Of a DNA stretch of 64,000 nt, positions 26,082 to 33,404 are shown piece after piece. The position numbers and the translations under genes were made by a program. Source of the DNA: Sinorhizobium kostiense. Lineage in GTDB: Bacteria > Pseudomonadota > Alphaproteobacteria > Rhizobiales > Rhizobiaceae. Numbering within the stretch: the stretch's first letter is position 1; every line of letters begins with the position of its first letter. The notes under the pieces were generated by a model. The model did not search any database. It worked only from the letters and a program-made list of their open reading frames with translations, and was not told the DNA's origin. Location: positions 496,001 to 560,000 of the forward strand of contig NZ_JAGILA010000001.1 in assembly GCF_017874595.1 (NCBI RefSeq), read 5' to 3'.

Positions 26082-27017
26082 CTAAGCCTTCTCCTTCTCG
26101 CGCAGTCCTTCTTTTAAACGGCTGCGATGCCGACCCGTCTTTCGCTGCTCGAGTGCCGCGTCGATTTCAGCACCCGCAAGCAGCGAGAGAGCACTCAGGT
26201 AAAACCAAAGGAGTGCGACGATCACCGAGCTGATGGATCCGTAGAGGCGGCCGAAGGATCCCGCATGTTCGACATAGATCGTCAATCCAAACGAGATCAG
26301 CAGCCATGACAGCGTGGCGGCCAAGGCTCCCCAAGTGAACGGATGCCATCTCGGATTCTTGCGGCATGGCCCGAAACTAAAGAGCAGGCCCACCCCCGCG
26401 AAAAAGGTGAGCCCAAGAAGGGGCCAACGGAGAAAGGCAAGTTGCTGCAGGGGGGCAGCGTCCATGCGCCCCACCAGGAATGGGAACACCGCGAGCGTCC
26501 CCAGCGAAACCAGAAGGTAAGCTACCCCGCCTAACGCGATACCCAATCCGGCGAAAGCGCGCCCCCATCTGCCTCGCGTTTCCTTCGTATCGAAGGCGAT
26601 GTTAAGCGCTGAAATCAATCCACTGGCGGAGCGCTGTGCCGTCCAAAGGACAAAGACCAGGTTGAGCAGAAGCCCGACACCCAATCCGAACCCCTCGGGC
26701 ACGCTGGTAACGAAGCTCCCGGTCAGTTCGACGACCGTCGAGGGCAGCAGCCCCTTCGTCTGCTCAAGCGCCTTTTCGAGGATCGCCGGATCTGAAACGA
26801 GCTGCCAAACGGCGGCTATCGCCGCGAGCACTGGCAGCACCGCGAGCATAGCATGGAACGCAAGCCCGGACGCCACCATGAGCACGTGATCGCTGAAGAT
26901 TTCACGCCTGACCTCGGCAGCCACCGACTCGACGATCGGTTCGTGTCCGTGTTCCGGCGCTTGGCGCGCACGTCTCGCTTGCCTGTTCGTTTCGGTCATC
27001 CCTCGACGGGCACCCAT
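26082..27017 (-). CDS. YihY/virulence factor BrkB family membrane protein, second copy
   Basis: 311 residues; an internal ATG six codons on (26999) is an alternative start. Family core HVLMVASGLAFHAMLAVLPVL (about 43-63, first 20 quoted as ASGLAFHAMLAVLP), then membrane segments and SFGRLYGSISSVIVALLWFY near 263. The C-terminal tail is strongly basic and charged. It is clearly diverged from the copy at 5355-6350. It follows the COG4315 gene by 114 bp on the same strand and may share its promoter. Confidence 0.85.
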   Translation of the reverse strand: MGARRGMTETNRQARRARQAPEHGHEPIVESVAAEVRREIFSDHVLMVASGLAFHAMLAVLPVLAAIAAVWQLVSDPAILEKALEQTKGLLPSTVVELTGSFVTSVPEGFGLGVGLLLNLVFVLWTAQRSASGLISALNIAFDTKETRGRWGRAFAGLGIALGGVAYLLVSLGTLAVFPFLVGRMDAAPLQQLAFLRWPLLGLTFFAGVGLLFSFGPCRKNPRWHPFTWGALAATLSWLLISFGLTIYVEHAGSFGRLYGSISSVIVALLWFYLSALSLLAGAEIDAALEQRKTGRHRSRLKEGLREKEKA

Positions 27018-27131
27018 GCTCGCGGTCTACGGACGAGGCCACCCGGAAGAAGGGTGCAGAGGTACGGTGAGGCGGCGTGCCGAGAGGAGCCTTCCGACTT
27101 GTCAGTGGCCTATATCGGAGGTTGTTTCGGC

Positions 27132-27608
27132 TTATTCGCCAGGCGTATGGTGTCCTACGACATCGCCGCTCGGCGCCACGAGATACCATTCCCCGCCGAA
27201 GTCCTCGACATCGTGCCCGGTCGTCTTGCCGGCGCCTCCATCCTTTACGTAATAATACAGTGGCCAGCCGCCGTAGCTGACCTGCATCTGGCCGCCTCTC
27301 CTCTCGGACATGTCGATGAGGTCGGGGGTAAGCGACTCGCCTCCTGTCGGCTTCCCTTCGGCGATCAACGGCGGCCAGGCTTCCGCACATGCATCATAGC
27401 ATGTGCTCGAGGCTTTTTCCTCGCCTTTGCCGCGCTGGTCCGCTTCGAACATGTAGAGTGCACGGCCTTCAGCGTCGGCGACGTAATCTCCGTGTTCAGG
27501 GCTGTTCGCAACCGTCAGCTTGACCTCGGAAGTCTGCTGCGCGCCGACCGAAGCGGCCGCGACAAACAGCAAGCCCGTTCCGGTCAAAAATAGGATCTTC
27601 CTCTTCAT
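27132..27608 (-). CDS. COG4315-type secreted protein with Yx(F/W/Y)xxD repeats
   Basis: 158 residues from the ATG with AGGAGG six bases upstream; the longer frame to 27944 is an artefact. Signal peptide MKRKILFLTGTGLLFVAA, no lipobox. Two copies of the motif follow: RALYMFEADQ with a CYDACAEAWPPL segment, and WPLYYYVKDGG with GEWYLVAPSG. Periplasmic, function unknown; the two cysteines could form a disulfide. Frequently stress-induced in rhizobia. Confidence 0.85.
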   Translation of the reverse strand: MKRKILFLTGTGLLFVAAASVGAQQTSEVKLTVANSPEHGDYVADAEGRALYMFEADQRGKGEEKASSTCYDACAEAWPPLIAEGKPTGGESLTPDLIDMSERRGGQMQVSYGGWPLYYYVKDGGAGKTTGHDVEDFGGEWYLVAPSGDVVGHHTPGE

Positions 27609-27963
27609 GTCGAGCCTCCTGTGCGCGGTCACCCGCGCGCCCAATTGATGGATGGACAAAAGGTTCCGGATCATCGTCGATTTCTCGGCACGCTCGCCGA
27701 CAGCACATGGATCGCGAGTCGACGCCAAACGGCGCGCTTGTCGAGGCGAAGCTTTCGAACCTGCCGCCCGGGATCCACGCCTTCCCAGCGACATGGCCAG
27801 GGGTTGCCTTCGGCTGCTCCGCTCTTTGAGGGTCGCTGCTGCGACTACGCTGATTCTCAATTGGTGGGGAAACAGAGCTGCCTTTTCGCGGCAGGAAACG
27901 GGTGGCTGCGGAGTTCGCCCCGCAGCTAGACATCCGTGACGCAATGTTCAGGAGAAGCACGTC
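27609..27963. other. Divergent intergenic region, COG4315 gene versus SDR gene
   Basis: 355 bp. It contains the GGAAC-N18-TT site for the minus-strand gene. No matching promoter was seen for the SDR gene. No gene recognised. Confidence 0.5.
27643..27667 (-). promoter_or_regulatory. RpoE2/EcfG-type promoter candidate (COG4315 gene)
   Basis: GGAAC, 18 bases, TT on the minus strand, with TT 35 bases before the ATG at 27608. Confidence 0.65.
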
Positions 27964-28722
27964 ATGGAACTAGCAAACAAATCAATCATTGTCACCGGAG
28001 CCAGCAGTGGTATCGGCGCCGCGGCAGCTTTACTGTTTGCTGCAGAGGGAGCCAATGTGGTCCTCGGCGCGCGTCGGTCGGCGGAATTGAAAACCCTCGC
28101 CGAGACAATCGACCGCGGCGACGGCAACGCCGTATACCTGGCCGGCGATCTTAAGGACGAGAGCTATGCCGATGCTCTCGTCGCCCTCGCCGAGAAGGAG
28201 TTCGGCGGGCTGGACGGAGCGTTTAATAATGCCGGCATCGTGGGAGAGATGGGCCCAGTACCCGATATGACAATCGGCAACTGGCACGACGTCATATCGG
28301 TCAACCTTACGGCCGCCTTCCTTGCAGCGAAAGCCCAGATACCGGCGATGAAGAAGCAGGGGCAAGGCTCTATCGTCTTCACGTCGTCCTTCGTTGGCTT
28401 CAGCAACGGCGGCATGCCTGGTATGGGAGCCTATGCGGCGTCCAAGGCCGGCCTGATCGGCTTGGCGCAGTCGTTGGCATCCGACCACGCGGCAGAAGGC
28501 ATTCGCGTCAATGCGCTGTTGCCCGGTGGTACGGTCACCCCAAGCGGAGGAGAAGGGAATCCCGCCGCGTTGGAATTCATCGCGAACCTGCATCCCATGA
28601 AGCGCATGGCAAGCCCGAAGGAAATCGCCCAGGCGGCCCTTTTCCTCCTCTCCGACCGGTCGAGCTTCATGACGGGAAGCCCGATGACCGTGGATGGCGG
28701 CATGTCCGTTCGGCTCACGTAG
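27964..28722 (+). CDS. Short-chain dehydrogenase/reductase (SDR) family oxidoreductase
   Basis: 252-residue cytoplasmic NAD(P)-dependent enzyme of the classical SDR type. Cofactor motif TGASSGIGAAAA (11-22), NNAG (88-91), and the catalytic Ser with YAASK (Tyr ~158, Lys ~162). The Arg-rich ARRSAELK after the second strand favours NADP. C-terminal TGSPMTVDGGMSVRL is typical. Substrate cannot be told. GGAGAA lies before the ATG. Confidence 0.92.
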   Translation: MELANKSIIVTGASSGIGAAAALLFAAEGANVVLGARRSAELKTLAETIDRGDGNAVYLAGDLKDESYADALVALAEKEFGGLDGAFNNAGIVGEMGPVPDMTIGNWHDVISVNLTAAFLAAKAQIPAMKKQGQGSIVFTSSFVGFSNGGMPGMGAYAASKAGLIGLAQSLASDHAAEGIRVNALLPGGTVTPSGGEGNPAALEFIANLHPMKRMASPKEIAQAALFLLSDRSSFMTGSPMTVDGGMSVRLT

Positions 28723-28825
28723 CGGCCACACAGAGGTCGCCCAAATTGGCCACGAGGGCCATTTGGGTGACCATCGTCGATCCGCCAGGAGCGATAATCA
28801 GCGCGTCTCGACAGGGGTCATCTGG

Positions 28826-28850
28826 GGAACAGAACCGCCGACCGGCGGTT
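28826..28850 (+). promoter_or_regulatory. RpoE2/EcfG-type promoter candidate (gene at 28879)
   Basis: GGAAC, 18 bases, TT, ending 28 bases before the ATG at 28879. The spacer contains an inverted repeat (GAACCGCC-GACC-GGCGGTTC) overlapping both boxes, which could also be an operator or a stem. Confidence 0.6.
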
Positions 28851-28878
28851 CGGCGCCTAGTCACGGATGGAGGAGAAT

Positions 28879-29145
28879 ATGTTGAAGAAAATCCTTGTTG
28901 CGGTTGCGATGATTGCGACCTCCGCGTCTCCCGCCCTTGCGCAAGCCGACCTCGTCTGCGATCAGGATGGATTACAAGCGCTCGAGGCCGAGATCGCCCA
29001 GATCACGGACCTCCAGCGGCAGAACGAGGCGAAAGAGGCGCTGACCAAAGCTAAGGCAGCACTGGCTGCGAACGATACAGAAAGCTGTAAGCTGCATATG
29101 GGGGAAGTCACCACTGCAGCCAAGCCGAAGAGCGACCCGATGTGA
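28879..29145 (+). CDS. Small secreted helical protein
   Basis: 88 residues from the second ATG (MLKKILVAVAMIATSAS), which has GGAGGA five bases upstream. Signal peptide cleaved after ALA-QA near 23. The mature part is helical with one Cys on each side (LVCDQDGLQALEAEI, ESCKLHMGE), so a disulfide hairpin is likely. Periplasmic, function unknown. Confidence 0.7.
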   Translation: MLKKILVAVAMIATSASPALAQADLVCDQDGLQALEAEIAQITDLQRQNEAKEALTKAKAALAANDTESCKLHMGEVTTAAKPKSDPM

Positions 29146-29225
29146 AGCCGCAGCGCTGACCCCGAAATTGGGCGGCATCGCGGCAAACCTGAAAAGCAGC
29201 CGCACGTGTTCGAAAGGGGCCTGCC

Positions 29226-30603
29226 TCAAATCTCGCCGGAAATGGCGGTGGGGTCATGTGGCTGGGAAGAGGGGCAAGCCTTCTGCTCGGATGCCATCGC
29301 CTCGAGATAGCCCGCAGGCCCCGAAAGCTTCATTGCGACAAAGCCGCGATATCTCTTGCGGACATCACCAAGGTCGTCTGGATTGGCGACAGACCGACAC
29401 GCGTCGCCCATCACGAGATCGGCGTGGCGCTGCAGCGTCGCGACGCGCTTTGGCTGGCGTTCGCAACTGACGACGGCCGTCAGCACATCGAGAACCCTGA
29501 TCAGCACAGCGGTGCTACCCGACCCGCTTTGCCTGATCATGTGAAACATGACGTCGACAAGCGCATCATAGTCCACCGCCGGCATAACCAGGGAGGGCTT
29601 CCCCTCATGAAGAACGATGCCGCTTGGCAGACGTAGTGGCGCCAAATCACAAAGGGCTGCGCCGAGCCGGTCGACAACGCTGATCGCCGTATGAGGGTCG
29701 TTCACACCGGGCGAGAGGGCGCGAACCGCGACTTCGACGAGCTGCCTTATCGCGAATTCGATATCGTTAGCACTACTGCGACTCCAGCCGAGCGCGGTGG
29801 CGCTGCGGATTGCCTCCGCTACACCGTCGACCGGCGGTTTGATGAGAGCAATCGGTGCCCCGGGAAATACGCGATCACCGGGTGACAAGCAAACGGATGG
29901 CCGTGTGACTATCGGCGGCCCATTTTGCCAGGCTAGCCTCATCGAGTTGCTGAAGATAGCCGCGCCGTTGATCGACCACGGGGACGGCGTCGCGCCAAAA
30001 AGCCGCCGGCGGCGGTCGAGCCTGCGGCCCATTGGCGGGCAGGCCGTCGATCGCACGCCTGACATCCTTGCTGACCAGGTCGATCACCGTGTCGACATTT
30101 ATCCGCCCCGCCATATGGCCGACGAAATACACCAGCGTCGCGACGCAGACGAATGCGAGGCCGATGCCAACCGTGAGGGCGAGGTGCGGGACAAAAGCAC
30201 CCTCGGCCTCGGTCCGGACTGTCCGCAGCACCATCAAGGCATAGGAGAAGGTGCCGAGAAATGCCCCCAGGACAAATTGGTTGCCGCGGTCTCTCGTGAA
30301 GTTGTGCAACAGTCGCGGGCCCATCTGCTGGGCCGCCAGGGAGAGCGCCGCGATGGTGATGGTAAAGACGGTGCCGGCAATGCCGATTGTCGTGGAGGCG
30401 ACCGCACCCAATAACGTGCGGGCACCTTCGGCGCCGCCATTGTAAAGCCAGGAGCTTTCCACCATCCAAAGAGGAACGGTGCCGTTCTGGTCGAGACGGA
30501 CCAGCGCTAAGGCAAGAAAGGCTCCCCCGGCGCTCAGGATCGCGGGGAGGACCCAAAAGCTATCGCTGATTGCCGCGAGAGCCTGATTGAGGCGAGCCTT
30601 CAC
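29226..30603 (-). pseudogene. DUF2254 membrane protein gene broken by a frameshift
   Basis: A DUF2254 protein of about 455 residues is split over two frames. The N-terminal part from GTG 30603 (GGAGGT four bases upstream) has membrane segments (DSFWVLPAILSAGGAFL, ASTTIGIAGTVFTITIAALS, QMGPRLLHNFTRD) and ends in IRLLVTR-stop at 29875. The C-terminal part continues in another frame from SPGDRVFPGAPIAL to 29226 (ALSPGVNDPHTAISVVDRL). The junction lies near 29880-29890 and needs a +1 or -2 shift. A sequencing error, a true mutation or programmed shifting could explain it. Confidence 0.75.
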
Positions 30604-30637
30604 TATGACCTCCACGCCCCCGTCGTCCCACAAAGCT

Positions 30638-30663
30638 AACCCGCAGATGGCGGGGGTGGTTCC
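30638..30663 (-). promoter_or_regulatory. RpoE2/EcfG-type promoter candidate (DUF2254 gene)
   Basis: GGAAC, 19 bases, TT on the minus strand, 35 bases before the GTG at 30603; it supports that start. Confidence 0.55.
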
Positions 30664-30893
30664 AGCTAGAACCGACCCAGTGATCACTTGCGACAGCGAG
30701 CTGAGAGCGATAGCCAGGAGCGCTGCGGCGAATAACAGTCAAAAGCAGGCGGTGCAGTTGCTAAGGGGGCAGGCCGACCGACAGGGCCGCCGGCATCGGC
30801 AGCACCCGGGCTGGGAGCTGCGCAGGTTTGGCATTACCGGTGTTCGGTTGGATAGGGAGCGCCCTCCTGGAGCCCTCCGCGTCTTATAGTGAT

Positions 30894-31202
30894 CTACCTG
30901 GAACCGGACCCACTTTGCTGGGGAGGCAGTTCCCCCGGGCGGATCACTCGCGTTTTCCCGAGATCAGGCGCCGGCTCTACAATCTCAGTGTCGCCGACGC
31001 GGGGCGGCTTCAGAACCCCATTACACTCGTCAAGTTTCTCGGCGAATGCCCTTTGCTGGGTGTCCACATCAGGAGCGACTCGACAACGATGGCTGTCGAC
31101 GCTGTTCGTGGCAATCTGCGCCAGAGCTGATGTTGCGACCAAAGCCGTAACTGTGAGAAATGCGCCCAAGACAGATCGAGTGGATTGCCTATGCCTCCTC
31201 AT
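30894..31202 (-). CDS. Small exported protein of unknown function
   Basis: 102 residues. Signal peptide (RSVLGAFLTVTALVATSALAQ, cleavage near 29), then a short polar mature region with EKLDECNGVLKPPRVGD and KTRVIRPGELPPQQ, a pattern I recall from small rhizobial exported proteins of unknown role. AGAAGGAG lies upstream of the ATG. Two Cys residues in the mature part. Confidence 0.65.
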   Translation of the reverse strand: MRRHRQSTRSVLGAFLTVTALVATSALAQIATNSVDSHRCRVAPDVDTQQRAFAEKLDECNGVLKPPRVGDTEIVEPAPDLGKTRVIRPGELPPQQSGSGSR

Positions 31203-31257
31203 CGGACTGGCTCCTTCTAACAGGCTCCAACAGGAAACGCCGCTTTTCCGGGGGGAG

Positions 31258-31292
31258 CGGGGTCGAGATTTGGCTTCCTAAGCCAGACCCCG
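31258..31292 (-). other. Strong interrupted stem-loop downstream of the LysM gene
   Basis: CGGGGTC pairs with GACCCCG and, inside it, TGGCTT pairs with AAGCCA around a three-base loop, with a six-base bulge on one side. No T-run. It lies between the LysM gene and the exported-protein gene and may be a processing or termination signal. Confidence 0.45.
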
Positions 31293-31460
31293 GGGTGGTC
31301 GGGTTGGTTCCGAGGGCCGTTCGGCAAGAACATCAAGTCGCGCAACTGCTCCGAATACGTCCGGAAAGGAACCTGCCTCCGCCCGCAATCGGAGCGCCGC
31401 AGGCGTGCCCGCAGGCGACGCATTGAACCCGCTGCGGCAACCTGCCCCCCGGGGGCACCG

Positions 31461-32165
31461 TCAGGAGCCAATCTCGAAAGGATCGGAAACCAGCCGGACC
31501 CGTCGGTTCACCGTCTCGACAACGAAAGCGATCTCCTGTCCTGCCCTTGCCTCTTCAGGAACGGGAATGGTGACCTTGAGCATTCCCGATTGATCGGTCT
31601 TTGCGCGAGAAACGGTTCGGAAATCGGGCTCGTCGCCGATCCGGACACCGACCGTTACCTCGGCGTTGCCCGGCAGGCCCCACGCCTCGAGGCTCACTTC
31701 TTCTCCTGGAGCGGTGCCTTTCGAAGCTACGACCAGTTCGGCTCCCTTGGTCGGGGACGGCGAAATACCCGGCAGGCCCAATCGCTCACCGAATTCCAGT
31801 AGGTCTCGGTTGAGGTCCGGCTGATCCGAAAGGTAATCGGAGACCGATCTCCCTGCGGCCCTTGCGGCCTCATCCACCCGCTCACCTGCCTCCCTGACGG
31901 CATCCCGGGCGCGATCGAGCCAGTCGTCATCCGCGGCTTCTGCCGGCATCTCCAATTGGAGCCCGGCGCGAATCTCGTTACGCTCCAGCGAGGGATTGGC
32001 GGAAAGAATTGCTTCAACGGTCGTGCTGCACCGGCCGGCAAGCTGTTCAAGCGTTTCGCCTGTCGCAAGCGCCTCGGTTTTGCCGCAAGGCTGCGCAGCC
32101 GCGGGAAACGCGAGGACGCAAAGAGCCGCAGCCACGAAACCCGCAGTCGGATTCAGCTGACGCAT
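31461..32165 (-). CDS. LysM-domain exported protein
   Basis: 234 residues with signal peptide (cleavage after AAA-QP near 24). Residues ~26-72 form a LysM-like fold (ALATGETLEQLAGRCSTTVE, ILSANPSL, LEMPAE) expected to bind peptidoglycan. The middle is helical (ARDAVREAGERVDEAARA) and the C-terminal ~90 residues look like a beta domain (GTAPGEEVSLEAWGLPGNAE). Envelope protein. Good GAGGAGG site before the ATG. Confidence 0.75.
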   Translation of the reverse strand: MRQLNPTAGFVAAALCVLAFPAAAQPCGKTEALATGETLEQLAGRCSTTVEAILSANPSLERNEIRAGLQLEMPAEAADDDWLDRARDAVREAGERVDEAARAAGRSVSDYLSDQPDLNRDLLEFGERLGLPGISPSPTKGAELVVASKGTAPGEEVSLEAWGLPGNAEVTVGVRIGDEPDFRTVSRAKTDQSGMLKVTIPVPEEARAGQEIAFVVETVNRRVRLVSDPFEIGS

Positions 32166-32215
32166 GCGTGCCTCCTCTTCGTTGGTGATGCTTCTTCGAG
32201 GGTATGCTGGTACCT

Positions 32216-32240
32216 AACCGAGCCTGTGTGCTCTGGTTCC
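32216..32240 (-). promoter_or_regulatory. RpoE2/EcfG-type promoter candidate (LysM gene)
   Basis: GGAAC, 18 bases, TT on the minus strand, 51 bases before the start at 32165. Confidence 0.6.
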
Positions 32241-32343
32241 GGAAACACGTCCTCGTGATTGCATGAAGCTGCGGCAACCGTTCATCGGGTGAACCCCGAG
32301 TGCGACATACAGTCGAACCCTAAGCGAAAGCGCGATTCGGCCA

Positions 32344-33273
32344 TCAGGAGTTTTTCGCGATGACCGCCTCGGCCGCCTCGCGGATGGTCTGCATCAGGAT
32401 GGAGAGCGGCAGCGACTGGATCGCATCGGCGCGTGTGGTCAGCCCGACCGGTCCCTTCGTCTCGCTGGTGTCGATCGGCAGGGCGACGAGCAGGCCGTCT
32501 TCGATGTCGGTGGCGACGACGCCGTTGGAGATGATCCAGATGGCGTCGCTCGAGCGCACGAAGGCGCGTCCGAACGAGTCGGATACCGTCTCGATCTGGT
32601 TGGGCAGCCCGGCGATGCCGTTGGCGATGAGAAAGCGCTCGACGAAGGGCCGGATAATCGAGGCTCGCGTGGGCATCAGCACCGGATAGTCGGCGAGATG
32701 CGCGAAGATCGACTGATTGCCGGCGACGAGCGGATGGCCGGCGCGCACGGCAAAGATCACCTGCTCGGAATAGAGATGCTCGAAGGAAAAGCCGGTCATC
32801 TTGTCAGGCGCCGCAAGCCTGCCAACCACGAGGTCCAGGTCGCCGATGCGCAATTGCTCGAGCAATACCGCATTCTCGCCGGTGACGATCTTGGTGCGAA
32901 CCCCGGTGTTCTCGTCGAGGAAGAGTGTCATCGCGCGCGGCATGATGCGTGTCGACACCGTGGGCAGTGCGCCGATGCGGATCGGCGGCGCGTCGCCGGA
33001 GCGCTCATGTGAGACGGAATCGATGCCTTGCCTCAGCGCCGTCAACGCCGCACCGGCGTGGCGCAGGAAGACTTCGCCATAGCGGGTGATCTTGATGCCG
33101 CGCCCCTCGCGCTCGAACACGGCAACGCCGAGCACCCCCTCGAGCTCGCGGATCGTCTTGGTAACGGCAGGCTGAGTGACATTCAGAAACTCGGCTGCCT
33201 TTACCACGCTCTTTTGGCGGGCGACTTCGAGGAATGTCTGCAGATGGCGAAACTTGATGCGAGCGTCAATCAT
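32344..33273 (-). CDS. pcaQ: LysR-family regulator, PcaQ-like
   Basis: 309 residues. N-terminal helix-turn-helix (RHLQTFLEVARQKSVVKAAE, NVTQPAVTKTIRELE) and a substrate-binding domain starting near residue 95 (PIRIGALPTVSTRIMPRAM). The sequence matches what I recall of PcaQ, the activator of the protocatechuate (pcaDCHGB) operon. A PcaQ-like palindrome lies seven bases upstream of its ATG. No pca genes are in the window; on the right is treY and a RIME fragment. It could be a displaced pcaQ or a paralogue with another target. Confidence 0.7.
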   Translation of the reverse strand: MIDARIKFRHLQTFLEVARQKSVVKAAEFLNVTQPAVTKTIRELEGVLGVAVFEREGRGIKITRYGEVFLRHAGAALTALRQGIDSVSHERSGDAPPIRIGALPTVSTRIMPRAMTLFLDENTGVRTKIVTGENAVLLEQLRIGDLDLVVGRLAAPDKMTGFSFEHLYSEQVIFAVRAGHPLVAGNQSIFAHLADYPVLMPTRASIIRPFVERFLIANGIAGLPNQIETVSDSFGRAFVRSSDAIWIISNGVVATDIEDGLLVALPIDTSETKGPVGLTTRADAIQSLPLSILMQTIREAAEAVIAKNS

Positions 33274-33279
33274 GGACCC

Positions 33280-33295
33280 ATAACTCGCTAGTTAA
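33280..33295. promoter_or_regulatory. PcaQ-type binding palindrome
   Basis: ATAACT-CGCT-AGTTAA. It matches the known PcaQ site ATAACC-N4-GGTTAA except for one symmetrical change in each arm. Confidence 0.5.
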
Positions 33296-33365
33296 CCGAG
33301 CGCTCAGAAATAGCACTTTGCCTAACCGTTTAAAATAGTCGCCGGAAAGAAGGCGCGATCACCCC

Positions 33366-33394
33366 GTGGCGTCTGACAAGACGCGCAGCGCTGA
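33366..33394 (+). repeat. RIME1 fragment (right-end palindrome only)
   Basis: GTGGCGTCTGACAAGACGCGCAGCGCTG matches only the last quarter of complete copies (GCGTCTGATAAGACGC, GCGCTG). It lies between the PcaQ-like gene and the end of treY, and may mark an old rearrangement point. Confidence 0.65.
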
Positions 33395-33404
33395 TATCGG
33401 CCCG

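Noticed and set aside
27609-27944. Upstream extension of the COG4315 frame
   Set aside because: Arg/Ser-rich without a signal peptide; the ATG at 27608 has a perfect SD and starts a signal peptide.
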